A DNA stretch of 64,000 bases, taken from NCBI RefSeq assembly GCF_900117445.1, contig NZ_FPEJ01000005.1:434001-498000 (forward strand), written 5' to 3'. The notes below the pieces were generated by a model. That model was not told the DNA's origin and did not search any database. It was given only the letters and a program-made list of their open reading frames with translations. Position numbers and translations under genes: made by a program. This DNA is from Hyphomicrobium sp. NDB2Meth4 (GTDB taxonomy: Bacteria > Pseudomonadota > Alphaproteobacteria > Rhizobiales > Hyphomicrobiaceae). Shown here one piece after another: positions 1 through 8,269 of this stretch. Every line of letters begins with the position of its first letter. Positions within the stretch are counted from its first letter, which is position 1.

Positions 1-633
1 CGCGGTCCCACATGGACGGGCTTCTATGGCAATGCTGGCCTGGGCTACGGCATTTGGGATGCCGAGACGACGACCTATGCGCCGGGCCGCTGCGTCTCGT
101 GCGCCCAAACCGACAATGGCGGCAAAGGTTGGCTCGGTGAAGTCGGCGTCGGCTACGACTATCAGTTCACGTCGCGGTTCGTCGCTGGCGTACTCTTCAA
201 TTACGACTTTTCGAGCATGAAAGGGCATACCAGCGACGCGGTCTTCACCACCGCCGAGACCAGCAGCGACAACACCTGGTTCATCGGCATTCGCGCAGGC
301 TGGCTGATGACGCCGGACATCCTCAACTATTGGAGCGTCGGCTACACGCAGACGCACTTCTCCGGCGGCGCGCTTCACAACAGCTACACCGGCGCCGTCC
401 TCCCGCACAACGCGCGACTGGAAAGCTACAGCGCCGGCGGCTGGTTCATCGGTGGCGGCCTGGAAGTTGCTATGCACAACGGCTGGTTCTGGCGCAGCGA
501 AGCGCGCTACGCCGACTATCGCGATGAAGCGCGCACCGAAAGTGGCATCTCGCCGGTGTTCCAGCTCAACTTCGATCCCGTCGTCGGCACGGCCACCAGC
601 GGCATCGTCTACAAGTTCGACTGCTGCCACTGA
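1..633 (+). CDS. Outer-membrane beta-barrel protein, 5' end outside the window
   Basis: The frame is open from base 1 to the TGA at 631-633, so the window holds the C-terminal 210 residues or so. The first visible residues, WTGFYGNAGLGYG, are the typical opening strand of Omp25/Omp31-like small porins of Rhizobiales. The rest alternates aromatic and glycine-rich strands, and the chain ends on a strand (GIVYKF) followed by an unusual Cys-Cys-His tail instead of a terminal Phe. The predicted place is the outer membrane; substrate and partners are not visible. The gene runs tail-to-tail into the encapsulin gene with only 17 bp between the stops. The family call is fairly safe; a more specific name is not. 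Confidence 0.75.
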   Translation, partial: RGPTWTGFYGNAGLGYGIWDAETTTYAPGRCVSCAQTDNGGKGWLGEVGVGYDYQFTSRFVAGVLFNYDFSSMKGHTSDAVFTTAETSSDNTWFIGIRAGWLMTPDILNYWSVGYTQTHFSGGALHNSYTGAVLPHNARLESYSAGGWFIGGGLEVAMHNGWFWRSEARYADYRDEARTESGISPVFQLNFDPVVGTATSGIVYKFDCCH

Positions 634-650
634 CCGCGGCGACAGCGCGC

Positions 651-1451
651 TCAGCTTGCCGCAAGCGCGACTGATGCCTCCGTCGTCAGGAGAAGGAAAG
701 TGAACGTCTCCTCCAGGTAGAGCCGCACCATCTTGTCGTCGTGGCTGAGATAGCCAATCGACACATCCTCACCGATGTGAAGCGCAAAATCTCCCCCGCG
801 CATGGTGAGAACGTAGGCGCCTGAAATCCCTGGAGCCCACACGATCTCTCCGTCGACGATCCGCTTGATGTGCTCGAGCACCGGATAGCCGTGGTCGCTC
901 GCCTCGCTCAGCTTCTGGTACGCCTCGGCGCTGAGCACGACCGAATAAGGTCCATTCACACCGGCCAGCCGCAGCTGATTGAGCGCGCCGGCGATGGCAT
1001 CGGGATACGCAGTGATCTCCGCCGGAAGCGTCATGACCGGATTGCTGGTGCCTTCGCGAATGCCGCCGATGCCGCCCGCGCTATAACCTTCGAACACAGC
1101 CCGGTTTTCGGCGTACGCCAGATCTCGTGCCGCATCCTTCACCGGCTGCCAGTCTGAATCGTTCGAGCCGCGCTCCACATCATCGATCTGTTGCCGCTCG
1201 AGTACAAACGGCACCCGCAGCTCGACCATCGGCTTGACCACACGTTGCCGCGCGATGATGCCGGCACCGGGCGCCGCGATCGGATGCAAGTGGCCCGTGC
1301 CGATCGCCGAGGTGGCAACACCGCTCGGCCCCTCGACGTCCACCACCCGGCGCGCAGCCAGATAGCGCTTCAGCGTACGCTTCGCTTCTTCTTCGATCTG
1401 CCCCCACGCCTCAGCGGAGATCGGGGCAAGCTCGCGGTGGAGGTTATTCAT
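651..1451 (-). CDS. Family 1 encapsulin shell protein (linocin M18-like)
   Basis: The 266-aa product matches encapsulin shell proteins in length and along most of its sequence. It starts with the conserved LHRELAPIS helix followed by an EA.RTLKR.LA.RRVVDV.GP pattern, the HK97-type N-arm/P-domain of the family, and ends with an LYLEETFTF strand. Such proteins self-assemble into icosahedral nanocompartments that package a tagged enzyme. The gene lies directly downstream of a DyP peroxidase gene and overlaps its end by 8 bp. Its Shine-Dalgarno AAAGGA lies inside the peroxidase codons for the loading peptide, which suggests translational coupling of cargo and shell. The ATG at 1449-1451 fits this ribosome site. 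Confidence 0.93.
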   Translation of the reverse strand: MNNLHRELAPISAEAWGQIEEEAKRTLKRYLAARRVVDVEGPSGVATSAIGTGHLHPIAAPGAGIIARQRVVKPMVELRVPFVLERQQIDDVERGSNDSDWQPVKDAARDLAYAENRAVFEGYSAGGIGGIREGTSNPVMTLPAEITAYPDAIAGALNQLRLAGVNGPYSVVLSAEAYQKLSEASDHGYPVLEHIKRIVDGEIVWAPGISGAYVLTMRGGDFALHIGEDVSIGYLSHDDKMVRLYLEETFTFLLLTTEASVALAAS

Positions 1452-2550
1452 TGGCGGGGTGTCCTTTCAACGAACCAATGCCAAGCGAACCATCGGTCGT
1501 TGCGGGCGCAGGCTGCGCCTCGACGGCGGGTTCAGACGCGGTCTCATCGGGAAGCGAAGTATCGTCTCCGACGTTCTCCAAAAAGGTTGCCGAGGGCACA
1601 AAGAACAAGCACCCCGTCTTCGCGACGCTGAAATCGAGGATGCGGTCGTAGTTCCCCGGCGGGCGCCCGACGAACATGTTCTGGAGCATCTGCTCCGTAG
1701 TTCGCGGCGAGCGCGCATAACCGATGAAATAGGTCCCGAACTCTTTCGACCCGACGCGGCCGAACGGCATGTTATCGCGAAGAATTTTAACTTCCTTGCC
1801 GTCTTCGACGATGGTCGTCAGTGCGTTGTGCGCACACGTCGGCTTCACCGCATCGTCAAGCTCGATGTCGGACAGCTTCTTGCGTCCGATGATGCGCTCT
1901 TGCGTCTCTGTGGAAAGCGCGTTCCAAGCGGACATATCGTGCTCGTACTTCTGCACGATGACATAGCTGCCGCCGGCAAACGCAGGGTCCTCGGCACCGA
2001 TGTAGGCAGATTCCATCGCGACCCTGGCCGTTGGATTCTCAGTGCCATCGACAAAGCCGAGCAGATCGCGTTCGTCGAAATAGCGAAACCCGTGCACCTC
2101 ATCGACGACCGTCAGCGCATCGCCGACGCTGTCGAGGATCTGCGTCGCCAGCTCGAAGCAAAGATCCATCCGCTTAGCGCGGATGTGCAGCAGCACATCG
2201 CCGGGCGTCGAAACAGCGTGCCGCCCTCCCGATCTGATCTCGCGGAACGGGTGCAGTTCCGCCGGCCGCGGCAGGCCGAACAGCCGGTCCCACGCATCGG
2301 AGCCGATGCCCAGCACGCAGGAAAGGTCGCCACCTATGTCGCGAAATCCAACCGCGCGCAGCAACGCGGGAAGGTCGCCGCAAAGCCCCCGCATGGCCTG
2401 ACAGGCTTCACGCCCCGGATTGATCGTCGCGACAATAAAAATCGCTGATTTCGTCAACGCCTGAACGACGGCCTGCGGCTCCGGCGGCAGACCGGTTTGC
2501 GAACTTGGTGTGGTCAAGACGGGCCCCGGCAAACGGTTATTGCCTATCAT
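1444..2550 (-). CDS. DyP-type peroxidase with encapsulin cargo-loading peptide
   Basis: The 368-aa product is a dye-decolourising haem peroxidase. The GFVDGTENP motif with the catalytic Asp (about D168), the proximal haem His (about H241, in CAHNALT) and the distal Arg (about R258, in ILRDNMPFG) are all present. After the catalytic fold comes a Pro/Ala/Glu-rich linker (about 331-354) and then SLGIGSLKG (355-363), which matches the targeting peptides that dock cargo inside family 1 encapsulins. The frame could open upstream to 2637, but the ATG at 2548-2550 has a textbook AGGAGG nine bases before it. With the overlapping shell gene it forms a two-gene peroxidase nanocompartment operon, probably for peroxide or oxidative stress; the natural substrate is unknown. 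Confidence 0.94.
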   Translation of the reverse strand: MIGNNRLPGPVLTTPSSQTGLPPEPQAVVQALTKSAIFIVATINPGREACQAMRGLCGDLPALLRAVGFRDIGGDLSCVLGIGSDAWDRLFGLPRPAELHPFREIRSGGRHAVSTPGDVLLHIRAKRMDLCFELATQILDSVGDALTVVDEVHGFRYFDERDLLGFVDGTENPTARVAMESAYIGAEDPAFAGGSYVIVQKYEHDMSAWNALSTETQERIIGRKKLSDIELDDAVKPTCAHNALTTIVEDGKEVKILRDNMPFGRVGSKEFGTYFIGYARSPRTTEQMLQNMFVGRPPGNYDRILDFSVAKTGCLFFVPSATFLENVGDDTSLPDETASEPAVEAQPAPATTDGSLGIGSLKGHPANE

Positions 2551-2640
2551 TGCCCGCGACCTCCTAAAGGGAAGCCTAACAAATTGCTGACGCACGGCAG
2601 CCGAAGCGGGCTTCGTCACCGCGGCCATCCGCATCACGCC

Positions 2641-2678
2641 AAAGAAAAGGCGCTGCCACGTCCTCCGCGGCAGCGCCT
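2641..2678 (-). terminator. Rho-independent terminator after parC
   Basis: Perfect 10-bp arms (AGGCGCTGCC at 2648-2657 and GGCAGCGCCT at 2669-2678) enclose an 11-nt loop. Read on the minus strand the stem is followed by TTTTCTTT. It lies 33 bases past the parC stop and before the DyP gene, so it separates the two transcripts. Confidence 0.85.
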
Positions 2679-2710
2679 CTAGTCTCGTTCTGGATGAGCG
2701 GCCGCCGGCT

Positions 2711-4966
2711 CTAGAACACCGGTCCGAAGCTGTTCGAACGTGGGAAGCCCTTCGGTACGCTCTTGCCCGCCTGCGCGCGCTGCCCCACCCACTCCTTCAG
2801 CTCGCTCCACGGCATCGTGAAGGTGCGTCCGGCGCTATCGACCCACGACAGACCTTCCGACTTCTTGAACGTGCGCGCGTCGGCGAGGTTGCCCTCCTTC
2901 GACTTCTGCAGGATGACACCCTTGCCGCGCGTCATCTCGTTCACTTCATCCAGCTTGAAGATCAGCATCTTGCGATTGTCGCCGACGATGGCGAGGTAGT
3001 CGGCATTGTCCGCCACCGGCACAATCAGCTTGGCCTCGTCCGGCTCGGTGACGTTCAGCACCTGCTTGCCCTTGCGCGTGGACGCGACGATCTCGTCCTC
3101 GGGCACGATGAAGCCGTATCCGCCGGTCGAAGCGATCAAAAGCTTGCGTCCGGGCTGATAGGTGAACACTTCTGCAATGTCGTGGTTCTCTTCCAGGTCG
3201 ATCATCAGCCGCACCGGCTCGCCGTGGCCGCGCCCGCCCGGCAAAGCCGATCCTTCCAGCGTGAACACCTTGCCGTTCGTCGCCATGATCAGCAGCTTGT
3301 CGGTAGTGAACGCCTTCACCGCGCGCTTCAGCTTGTCGCCCTGTTTGAAGTCGAGCTTCGACAGATCGTCGACATGCCCCTTCAACGCGCGCACCCAGCC
3401 CTTGTCGGACAGGATGATCGTGATCGGCTCCTTCTCGATCAATGCCGCATCGAGGTCGACGTCAATCACCGGCGCATCCGCGAACGAAGTACGCCGGCGG
3501 CCCAACGCCGTCGACTTGGAATAGCGCTCGCGCACCTCCTTCACTTCGGCCGAGATCCGCTCCCACTGCAGATCGTCCGAGGCGAGAAGCTTCTGCAGCT
3601 GGCGCTTCTCTTCCGAGAGCTTGTCGTGCTCGGTGCGGATTTCCATTTCCTCGAGCCGCGACAGAGACTTCAAGCGCAAGTTTAGGATCGCTTCCGCCTG
3701 CACTTCCGACAGCTTGAAGCGCGACATCAGCTTGGCCTTGGGATCGTCCTCGAAACGAACGATCTTGATGACTTCGTCGATGTTGAGATACGCGATCAGA
3801 TAGCCGTCGAGCACCTCCAGGCGATGCTCGATTTTGCTCAACCGGTACTTCGACCGCTTGACAAGCACATCGATGCGGTGTTCGAGCCACTGCCGCAGCA
3901 CATCGCGCAACGACAGCACGTTGGGAATCTGCCCGGCCGACAGCACGTTCATGTTGAGGCCGAAGCGCACTTCCAGCTCTGTGTAGCGGAACAGGCTTTC
4001 CATCAGCAGCAGCGGATCGATAGTGCGGCTCTTCGGCTCAAGGACCAGCCTGATCTCTTCTGCCGATTCATCGCGCACGTCTCCGAGCAGCGGCAGCTTC
4101 TTCTCGGTCATGAGCTCGGCGATGCGCTCGACCAGCTTCGCCTTCTGCACCTGATAGGGAATCTCGGTGACGACGATCTGATAGCCGCCGCGGCTCGTTT
4201 CTTCCTTGTCCCACTTTGCGCGGATGCGGAAACCGCCGCGTCCCGTCTTGTACGCCTCGATGATGTTCTCGCGCGGCTCGACGATCACGCCCCCGGTGGG
4301 GAAATCCGGCCCCGGGATCATCTCCACCAGCTTCTCGATCGTCGCATTCGGATGCTTGATGAGATGCAGCAGCGCCTGGCACAGCTCGTCTGCGTTATGC
4401 GGTGGGATGTTCGTCGCCATGCCCACGGCAATGCCGGAAGAGCCGTTGGCCAGCAGGTTCGGGAAAGCCGCCGGCAGCACCACCGGCTCCATCTTCCGCC
4501 CGTCATAGTTCGGGCGGAAGTCGACCGTCTCCTCTTCCAACCCCTCCATGAGGTCGGCAGCGGTGTTGGTAATGCGCGCTTCGGTGTAGCGCTCGGCGGC
4601 CGGGTTATCGCCGTCGATGTTGCCGAAGTTGCCCTGCCCGTCGATCAGCGGATAGCGGACGGCAAAATCCTGTGCGAGACGCGCCAGCGCGTCATAGATC
4701 GCTTGGTTGCCGTGCGGGTGGAAGTCACCCATCGTCTCGCCGACGATCTTGGCGCACTTCAGGAAGCCGCCGTCCGGCGACAGCCGCAGCTGGTGCATCG
4801 CGTAAAGGATGCGCCTGTGCACCGGCTTGAGACCGTCGCGCACGTCGGGCAGAGCCCGGTGCATGATGGTCGACAGCGCATAGGCAAGGTAGCGCTCCTC
4901 GAGCGCTTCCTTGAGGTTGATGGGCTCGATCCCGTCAGGCCCGGGCAGAATCGGTTTTTCGGTCAT
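2711..4966 (-). CDS. parC: DNA topoisomerase IV subunit A
   Basis: The 751-aa product is a type IIA topoisomerase subunit that cleaves and re-joins DNA to unlink daughter chromosomes, acting with ParE (not in the window). It has the N-terminal winged-helix breakage-reunion domain with the active-site Tyr in ERYTEARIT (about Y127), the [17 protein letters not shown] segment, a coiled-coil gate region and a short C-terminal beta-pinwheel, a length typical of ParC and shorter than GyrA. The ATG at 4966 gives the usual MTEKP start; a TTG at 5008 in frame is less likely. The quinolone-determining region reads [11 protein letters not shown], with Gln where E. coli has Ser80. It is transcribed alone. 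Confidence 0.95.
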   Translation of the reverse strand: MTEKPILPGPDGIEPINLKEALEERYLAYALSTIMHRALPDVRDGLKPVHRRILYAMHQLRLSPDGGFLKCAKIVGETMGDFHPHGNQAIYDALARLAQDFAVRYPLIDGQGNFGNIDGDNPAAERYTEARITNTAADLMEGLEEETVDFRPNYDGRKMEPVVLPAAFPNLLANGSSGIAVGMATNIPPHNADELCQALLHLIKHPNATIEKLVEMIPGPDFPTGGVIVEPRENIIEAYKTGRGGFRIRAKWDKEETSRGGYQIVVTEIPYQVQKAKLVERIAELMTEKKLPLLGDVRDESAEEIRLVLEPKSRTIDPLLLMESLFRYTELEVRFGLNMNVLSAGQIPNVLSLRDVLRQWLEHRIDVLVKRSKYRLSKIEHRLEVLDGYLIAYLNIDEVIKIVRFEDDPKAKLMSRFKLSEVQAEAILNLRLKSLSRLEEMEIRTEHDKLSEEKRQLQKLLASDDLQWERISAEVKEVRERYSKSTALGRRRTSFADAPVIDVDLDAALIEKEPITIILSDKGWVRALKGHVDDLSKLDFKQGDKLKRAVKAFTTDKLLIMATNGKVFTLEGSALPGGRGHGEPVRLMIDLEENHDIAEVFTYQPGRKLLIASTGGYGFIVPEDEIVASTRKGKQVLNVTEPDEAKLIVPVADNADYLAIVGDNRKMLIFKLDEVNEMTRGKGVILQKSKEGNLADARTFKKSEGLSWVDSAGRTFTMPWSELKEWVGQRAQAGKSVPKGFPRSNSFGPVF

Positions 4967-5037
4967 GGCCCCGTGGCTAGCGCGGGCCGAGCGTTCCGGC
5001 AAGCGCAAGGTTGGCTATGCACAACCTTGCCGCACAT

Positions 5038-5580
5038 TCACGCCGGCGGCAGCCCGAGATGCGCCGGCAGAACCCGATTTTTCACCAGATATTTCACCGC
5101 CCGCGTCCAGCTCTCGTCCGTGTTTCCGCGCAGATCGACACTTTTGACCAGAACCTGACGCCTGCTGGCGACATCGACCATGTAGACATTCATGTTCAGG
5201 ATCAGGTTTGAAACCTTCTGCATGGTCATCCAGGCGACGATGTCCGCTCCGGCGGCTTTGCCGTACTCGATCTCGCACTGACCGCATTCGCCGGGCGTTT
5301 GGCCCGCCGCGATGTGCTGAAGCTGTTCGGCCCCCAACCGCACGATGCGAAACTGACCACTGTCGCCGAGGTCTTGCGTGAAGATTTCACCGACCTTCCT
5401 AAGTCTCGCGCGCTCGGCGTCCGTCGTCGGCTCCAAACCCGCATTGTCGTTTTGAAGGAAAGCACCGAGATAAGTCAGCGTAGGCAGCGCATCGGCCTTC
5501 GCCGTTGACACTCCATACGCCGCTGTCACCGCCAAGAGCGCGACTGCAATGCTGCTGATCAGGCTTCGAAGATTAAGCAT
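5038..5580 (-). CDS. Secreted DUF2380/DUF3280-like protein
   Basis: This 180-aa product has a clear signal peptide (hydrophobic stretch to about residue 29, cleavage near AKA). Its body resembles the alphaproteobacterial DUF2380/DUF3280 family: an N-terminal strand, a GECGQCE cysteine pair near the middle, a following GAD.V segment, and a C-terminal VDLRGNTDESWTRAVKYL stretch. The family is periplasmic and of unknown function. The gene ends 71 bp upstream of the parC start on the same strand, so some read-through is possible, but nothing links the two jobs. The family name rests on remembered sequence patterns, not on a search. Confidence 0.6.
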   Translation of the reverse strand: MLNLRSLISSIAVALLAVTAAYGVSTAKADALPTLTYLGAFLQNDNAGLEPTTDAERARLRKVGEIFTQDLGDSGQFRIVRLGAEQLQHIAAGQTPGECGQCEIEYGKAAGADIVAWMTMQKVSNLILNMNVYMVDVASRRQVLVKSVDLRGNTDESWTRAVKYLVKNRVLPAHLGLPPA

Positions 5581-5743
5581 CCCAAGTATTTAGGGATCTT
5601 TTCCCGCCACCCAAGGGTTAAACCACTGTGTTGTTACCTCGGGAAATGCTGCGCACGCCTTGTTCTGCCGACAATGCGCCTTATGTCCGCCAAGCGCGTG
5701 CGTGCGGACGCACATGGCCTCGAAACAGGATTGCGTAAACGAG

Positions 5744-6388
5744 ATGAGCGAGGCTTCGACCTTCCCGAGCTACACGAAGTCGGAGGTAATCGCCGACGGC
5801 ATCGTTCATGCGACCGGTTTGGCGTTTGCCGTGACCGCCGTCATCGCGCTCATCATCCTTTCGCTCACGCGTCTCGACCCAGCATCATCCACGGCCGTGT
5901 TGATCTACGGCGCCGGGATGCTTGCGGTCTTCGTTTGCTCCGCCGCCTACAATCTCTCGCGCAGCCGATGGCGCTGGCTTTTGCGTCGCCTGGATCATGC
6001 AGCGATCTTCATCAAGATTGCTGCCACGTACACACCATTCGCCGCCATCAAGCTGGGCGGAGGCGTTGGCATCGCGCTCCTCGTCGCCGTATGGGCAATC
6101 GCCTTGATAGGCGCGAGCGCCAAGCTCATCGCGCCGGCACAGTTCGTGCGCACAGCTTATGTGCTCTACCTCGCTCAGGGCTGGGCTGCCGTGTTCACGC
6201 TGCCACCGCTTTTCGCCGCGCTCCCTGCGACAGCGTTCACACTTCTTCTCGTTGGCGGCGTGCTCTACACCATCGGCGTTATCTTTCATCTGTGGGAGCG
6301 GCTACCGTACAACAACGCCATCTGGCATGTTTTCGTGCTTGCCGCCTCAGTCTGCCATTTCAGCGCCGTGCTCAGCGCGGTCACCTAA
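5744..6388 (+). CDS. Haemolysin III / TrhA-family membrane protein
   Basis: The product of about 214 aa has seven predicted membrane segments and the family pattern: an early IADGIVHATGL segment with His, a YNLSRSRWRWLLRRLDHAAIFIKIAATYTPF motif block (Ser/Asp/His ligands), and a late LWERLPYNNAIWHVFVLAASVCHFSAV segment with His residues. The family (PAQR-like) has conserved Ser-Asp-His residues that suggest a metal-dependent hydrolase; membrane homeostasis is the usual guess. Possible starts are ATG 5714 or 5744; neither has a strong ribosome site and I chose the one nearest the conserved region. Confidence 0.8.
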   Translation: MSEASTFPSYTKSEVIADGIVHATGLAFAVTAVIALIILSLTRLDPASSTAVLIYGAGMLAVFVCSAAYNLSRSRWRWLLRRLDHAAIFIKIAATYTPFAAIKLGGGVGIALLVAVWAIALIGASAKLIAPAQFVRTAYVLYLAQGWAAVFTLPPLFAALPATAFTLLLVGGVLYTIGVIFHLWERLPYNNAIWHVFVLAASVCHFSAVLSAVT

Positions 6389-6701
6389 AGCAATATTCCT
6401 CAAGCATTTTCGCCGGGCGCAAATCGCACCCCTTGTGGCACTCGCCGCGCTGCACCGCAGCAGCGCATTGCAAAAGTTGCCCGACACGACATCAAAAATT
6501 CTGAAGCGTCTTCCCGTCTCGCCAATCCGCCTGCCAGCATGTCCCTGGCGGATTGGAAGTAGTGCCATTGATTAGCGTCGAGAGAGGGCGCCCTTTTGAG
6601 AGGTCGCCAGGAAGGGCGGCGGCATGGGCGTTGCCGGCATGGGCGACGACGTCATGACAATAACCTACGCAATTGGGAAACGTTTTTAGGAGACGACGCT
6701 T
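6389..6701. other. Intergenic gap with one stem-loop
   Basis: This 313-bp stretch has no convincing gene. It holds a perfect inverted repeat, CCAATCCGCC (6522-6531) and GGCGGATTGG (6547-6556), separated by 15 bases. No T-run follows, so it may be a weak terminator for the upstream gene or a processed RNA end. The last bases contain the AGGAG ribosome site of the EF-hand gene. Confidence 0.5.
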
Positions 6702-7007
6702 ATGACCAAGAAATGGGTCGCTATTGTATCGGCGCTGATGCTTTCGGGGACCGCCGCCGTCGCCGCTGACTGGGCCGATAGCTTCAAGGCAATGGACACC
6801 GACGGCAGCGGCACGGTTTCCCAGACCGAGTATGACGCCAACGCGTCCAAGCTGGGCATCGATCCGGTGCCGCAGTTCACCGCCATGGACAAGAACAACA
6901 ACAGCAGCGTGTCCAAGAAAGAGTGGGCGGAAGCTGAGAAGATGGTGAAGGCCTTCCCGGTCTCGTGCAAGTCTTCCACCGAGTCCTGGTGCCCGAAGGG
7001 CTACTGA
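6702..7007 (+). CDS. Secreted EF-hand calcium-binding protein
   Basis: The 101-aa product starts with a signal peptide cleaved near AVAA (residue 22). Two EF-hand loops follow: DTDGSGTVSQTE (32-43), fully canonical, and DKNNNSSVSKKE (63-74), in which Ser replaces Gly at loop position 6. Both keep the acidic first and last ligands. A C-terminal Cys pair (CKSSTESWC) could form a disulphide. A strong AGGAG ribosome site precedes the ATG. It is probably a small periplasmic calcium-binding or sensing protein. A strong hairpin follows the gene. Confidence 0.85.
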   Translation: MTKKWVAIVSALMLSGTAAVAADWADSFKAMDTDGSGTVSQTEYDANASKLGIDPVPQFTAMDKNNNSSVSKKEWAEAEKMVKAFPVSCKSSTESWCPKGY

Positions 7008-7028
7008 TCGATCGCCCCCGCTACCTGT

Positions 7029-7062
7029 CTCGAAACCCGGTGGGTGACCTCCGGGTTTCGAG
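7029..7062. terminator. Bidirectional hairpin between convergent genes
   Basis: Perfect 12-bp arms (CTCGAAACCCGG at 7029-7040 and CCGGGTTTCGAG at 7051-7062) with a 10-nt loop sit between the ends of the EF-hand gene and the opposing membrane-protein gene. No long T-run is present, so the efficiency is uncertain, but position and symmetry fit a shared terminator. Confidence 0.7.
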
Positions 7063-7077
7063 TGTCTGCCGCTGCGT

Positions 7078-7467
7078 TCAGCTGAGTGCAAACTGCACGA
7101 TCGCCCACGTGATCCACATGAAGCCGACCGTGGTCACGACGAAGCTCAAAGCCGTGTAGGCCTTCCAGATCTTCTTGTTCCAGAAGTTCGGATCAAACGC
7201 GGCAATGGTGAACACGGTCGGGTTCGAGAACCCGCCGATCGCCAGACACCAGCACGCGATGACCGGCAGTTCGACACCGATCCCATAGAACCCGAGCCCG
7301 AACACGGCCATCAGCGCATAGTCGACATGCGCCCGGATCATTGTCTTGTAGTCGACCACGAACCGGTCCACCGACTTTATCGGAAACCACTTGGCGAAAG
7401 TCATCAGCCAGGCAGAGAGAATGAGCGCCGTGATGCACGCGGCCGCTCCTAACAGCAGTATCTTCAT
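7078..7467 (-). CDS. Small integral membrane protein, unknown function
   Basis: About 129 residues with four predicted transmembrane helices (roughly 3-22, 47-66, 68-88 and 106-127). I do not recognise the family. The ATG at 7467 is preceded by GGGGAAG at good distance; a GTG at 7482 is in frame but worse placed. It is a single gene, convergent with the EF-hand gene. Confidence 0.6.
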   Translation of the reverse strand: MKILLLGAAACITALILSAWLMTFAKWFPIKSVDRFVVDYKTMIRAHVDYALMAVFGLGFYGIGVELPVIACWCLAIGGFSNPTVFTIAAFDPNFWNKKIWKAYTALSFVVTTVGFMWITWAIVQFALS

Positions 7468-7600
7468 AGAACGCTTCCCCACGATTGTTGTGCCGCCGGC
7501 GTCGCGCGCCGGTGCAGTTTTTCAATCGTCAGAGGCTATGTTCGGGTGGCGCGATTCAGCAGAGCAGCATGCCCGCTGCATTAGAGGCACGATGCCCTGA

Positions 7601-8269
7601 TCAACTTCGTTCAGCGATCTCAGTCAGCCGGTCCCAAGGCACCAGCCCGGCGCTCAGCGCCAGCCAGACGAGATGAGCATCATTCTCAGCCCCGATCTTC
7701 GCCTTGATGGCGTAGTGGTGATTGCGCACCGTCTTGTGGCTGAGGTTCAAGAGCTCGGAAATCGCTTCACTGCTGAGCCCGGTCGCAAGCAGCCGCAAGA
7801 TTTCCGTCTCTCTAGGCGATAGCTCCTCGATTGCCGGATTGCTTCCCGCGAGACGATCGGCGGCCAACGCCTTCGAAATGTCGTCGCTGAGCGCACGGCC
7901 CCCGCGCGCTACGATCTCCACCGCGCGGATCAGATCGTCCGGCGGGCTGCTCTTCGTGATGTAACCCGAAGCGCCCGCTGCGAACGCTTTCAACGCAAAC
8001 GCCGAACCCGCATGCATCGTGAACACCAGCACTTTGGCGTCCTTGTCCCATTCGCGAATCCGCCGCACGGCTTCAAGCCCACTCGCACCCTGCAGCGTCA
8101 GATCCATCACGACGACGTCGGGCCGGTGGTTCTTGTACGCGAGGTAGGCTTGCGGCACGTCCTCGGCTTCCGCGCTCACCCGAAAGCGTCCGCGCATCTC
8201 CAATAGCCGACGATACCCTTCCCGCACCACGGGATGGTCGTCGACCAGCAATATCGAGATGGCGCTCAT
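7601..8269 (-). CDS. NarL/FixJ-type response regulator
   Basis: The 222-aa product has an N-terminal receiver domain (acidic pair D10/D11, phospho-acceptor D56 in VVVMDLTL, Lys at about 106 in GYITKSS) and a C-terminal GerE/LuxR helix-turn-helix (LSPRETEILRLLATG ... SHKTVRNHHYAIKAKI). It should bind DNA when phosphorylated by the histidine kinase encoded directly upstream. The ATG overlaps the kinase stop as ATGA, a sign of coupled translation. The target genes are not shown by the sequence. Confidence 0.93.
   Translation of the reverse strand: MSAISILLVDDHPVVREGYRRLLEMRGRFRVSAEAEDVPQAYLAYKNHRPDVVVMDLTLQGASGLEAVRRIREWDKDAKVLVFTMHAGSAFALKAFAAGASGYITKSSPPDDLIRAVEIVARGGRALSDDISKALAADRLAGSNPAIEELSPRETEILRLLATGLSSEAISELLNLSHKTVRNHHYAIKAKIGAENDAHLVWLALSAGLVPWDRLTEIAERS

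Noticed and set aside
2551-2637. N-terminal extension of the DyP peroxidase to 2637
   Set aside because: The internal ATG at 2550 has a perfect Shine-Dalgarno; the extension is Arg-rich and unlike the family.
3824-5158. Open frame of 444 codons opposite parC
   Set aside because: Shadow of parC; composition and absence of motifs show it is not a gene.
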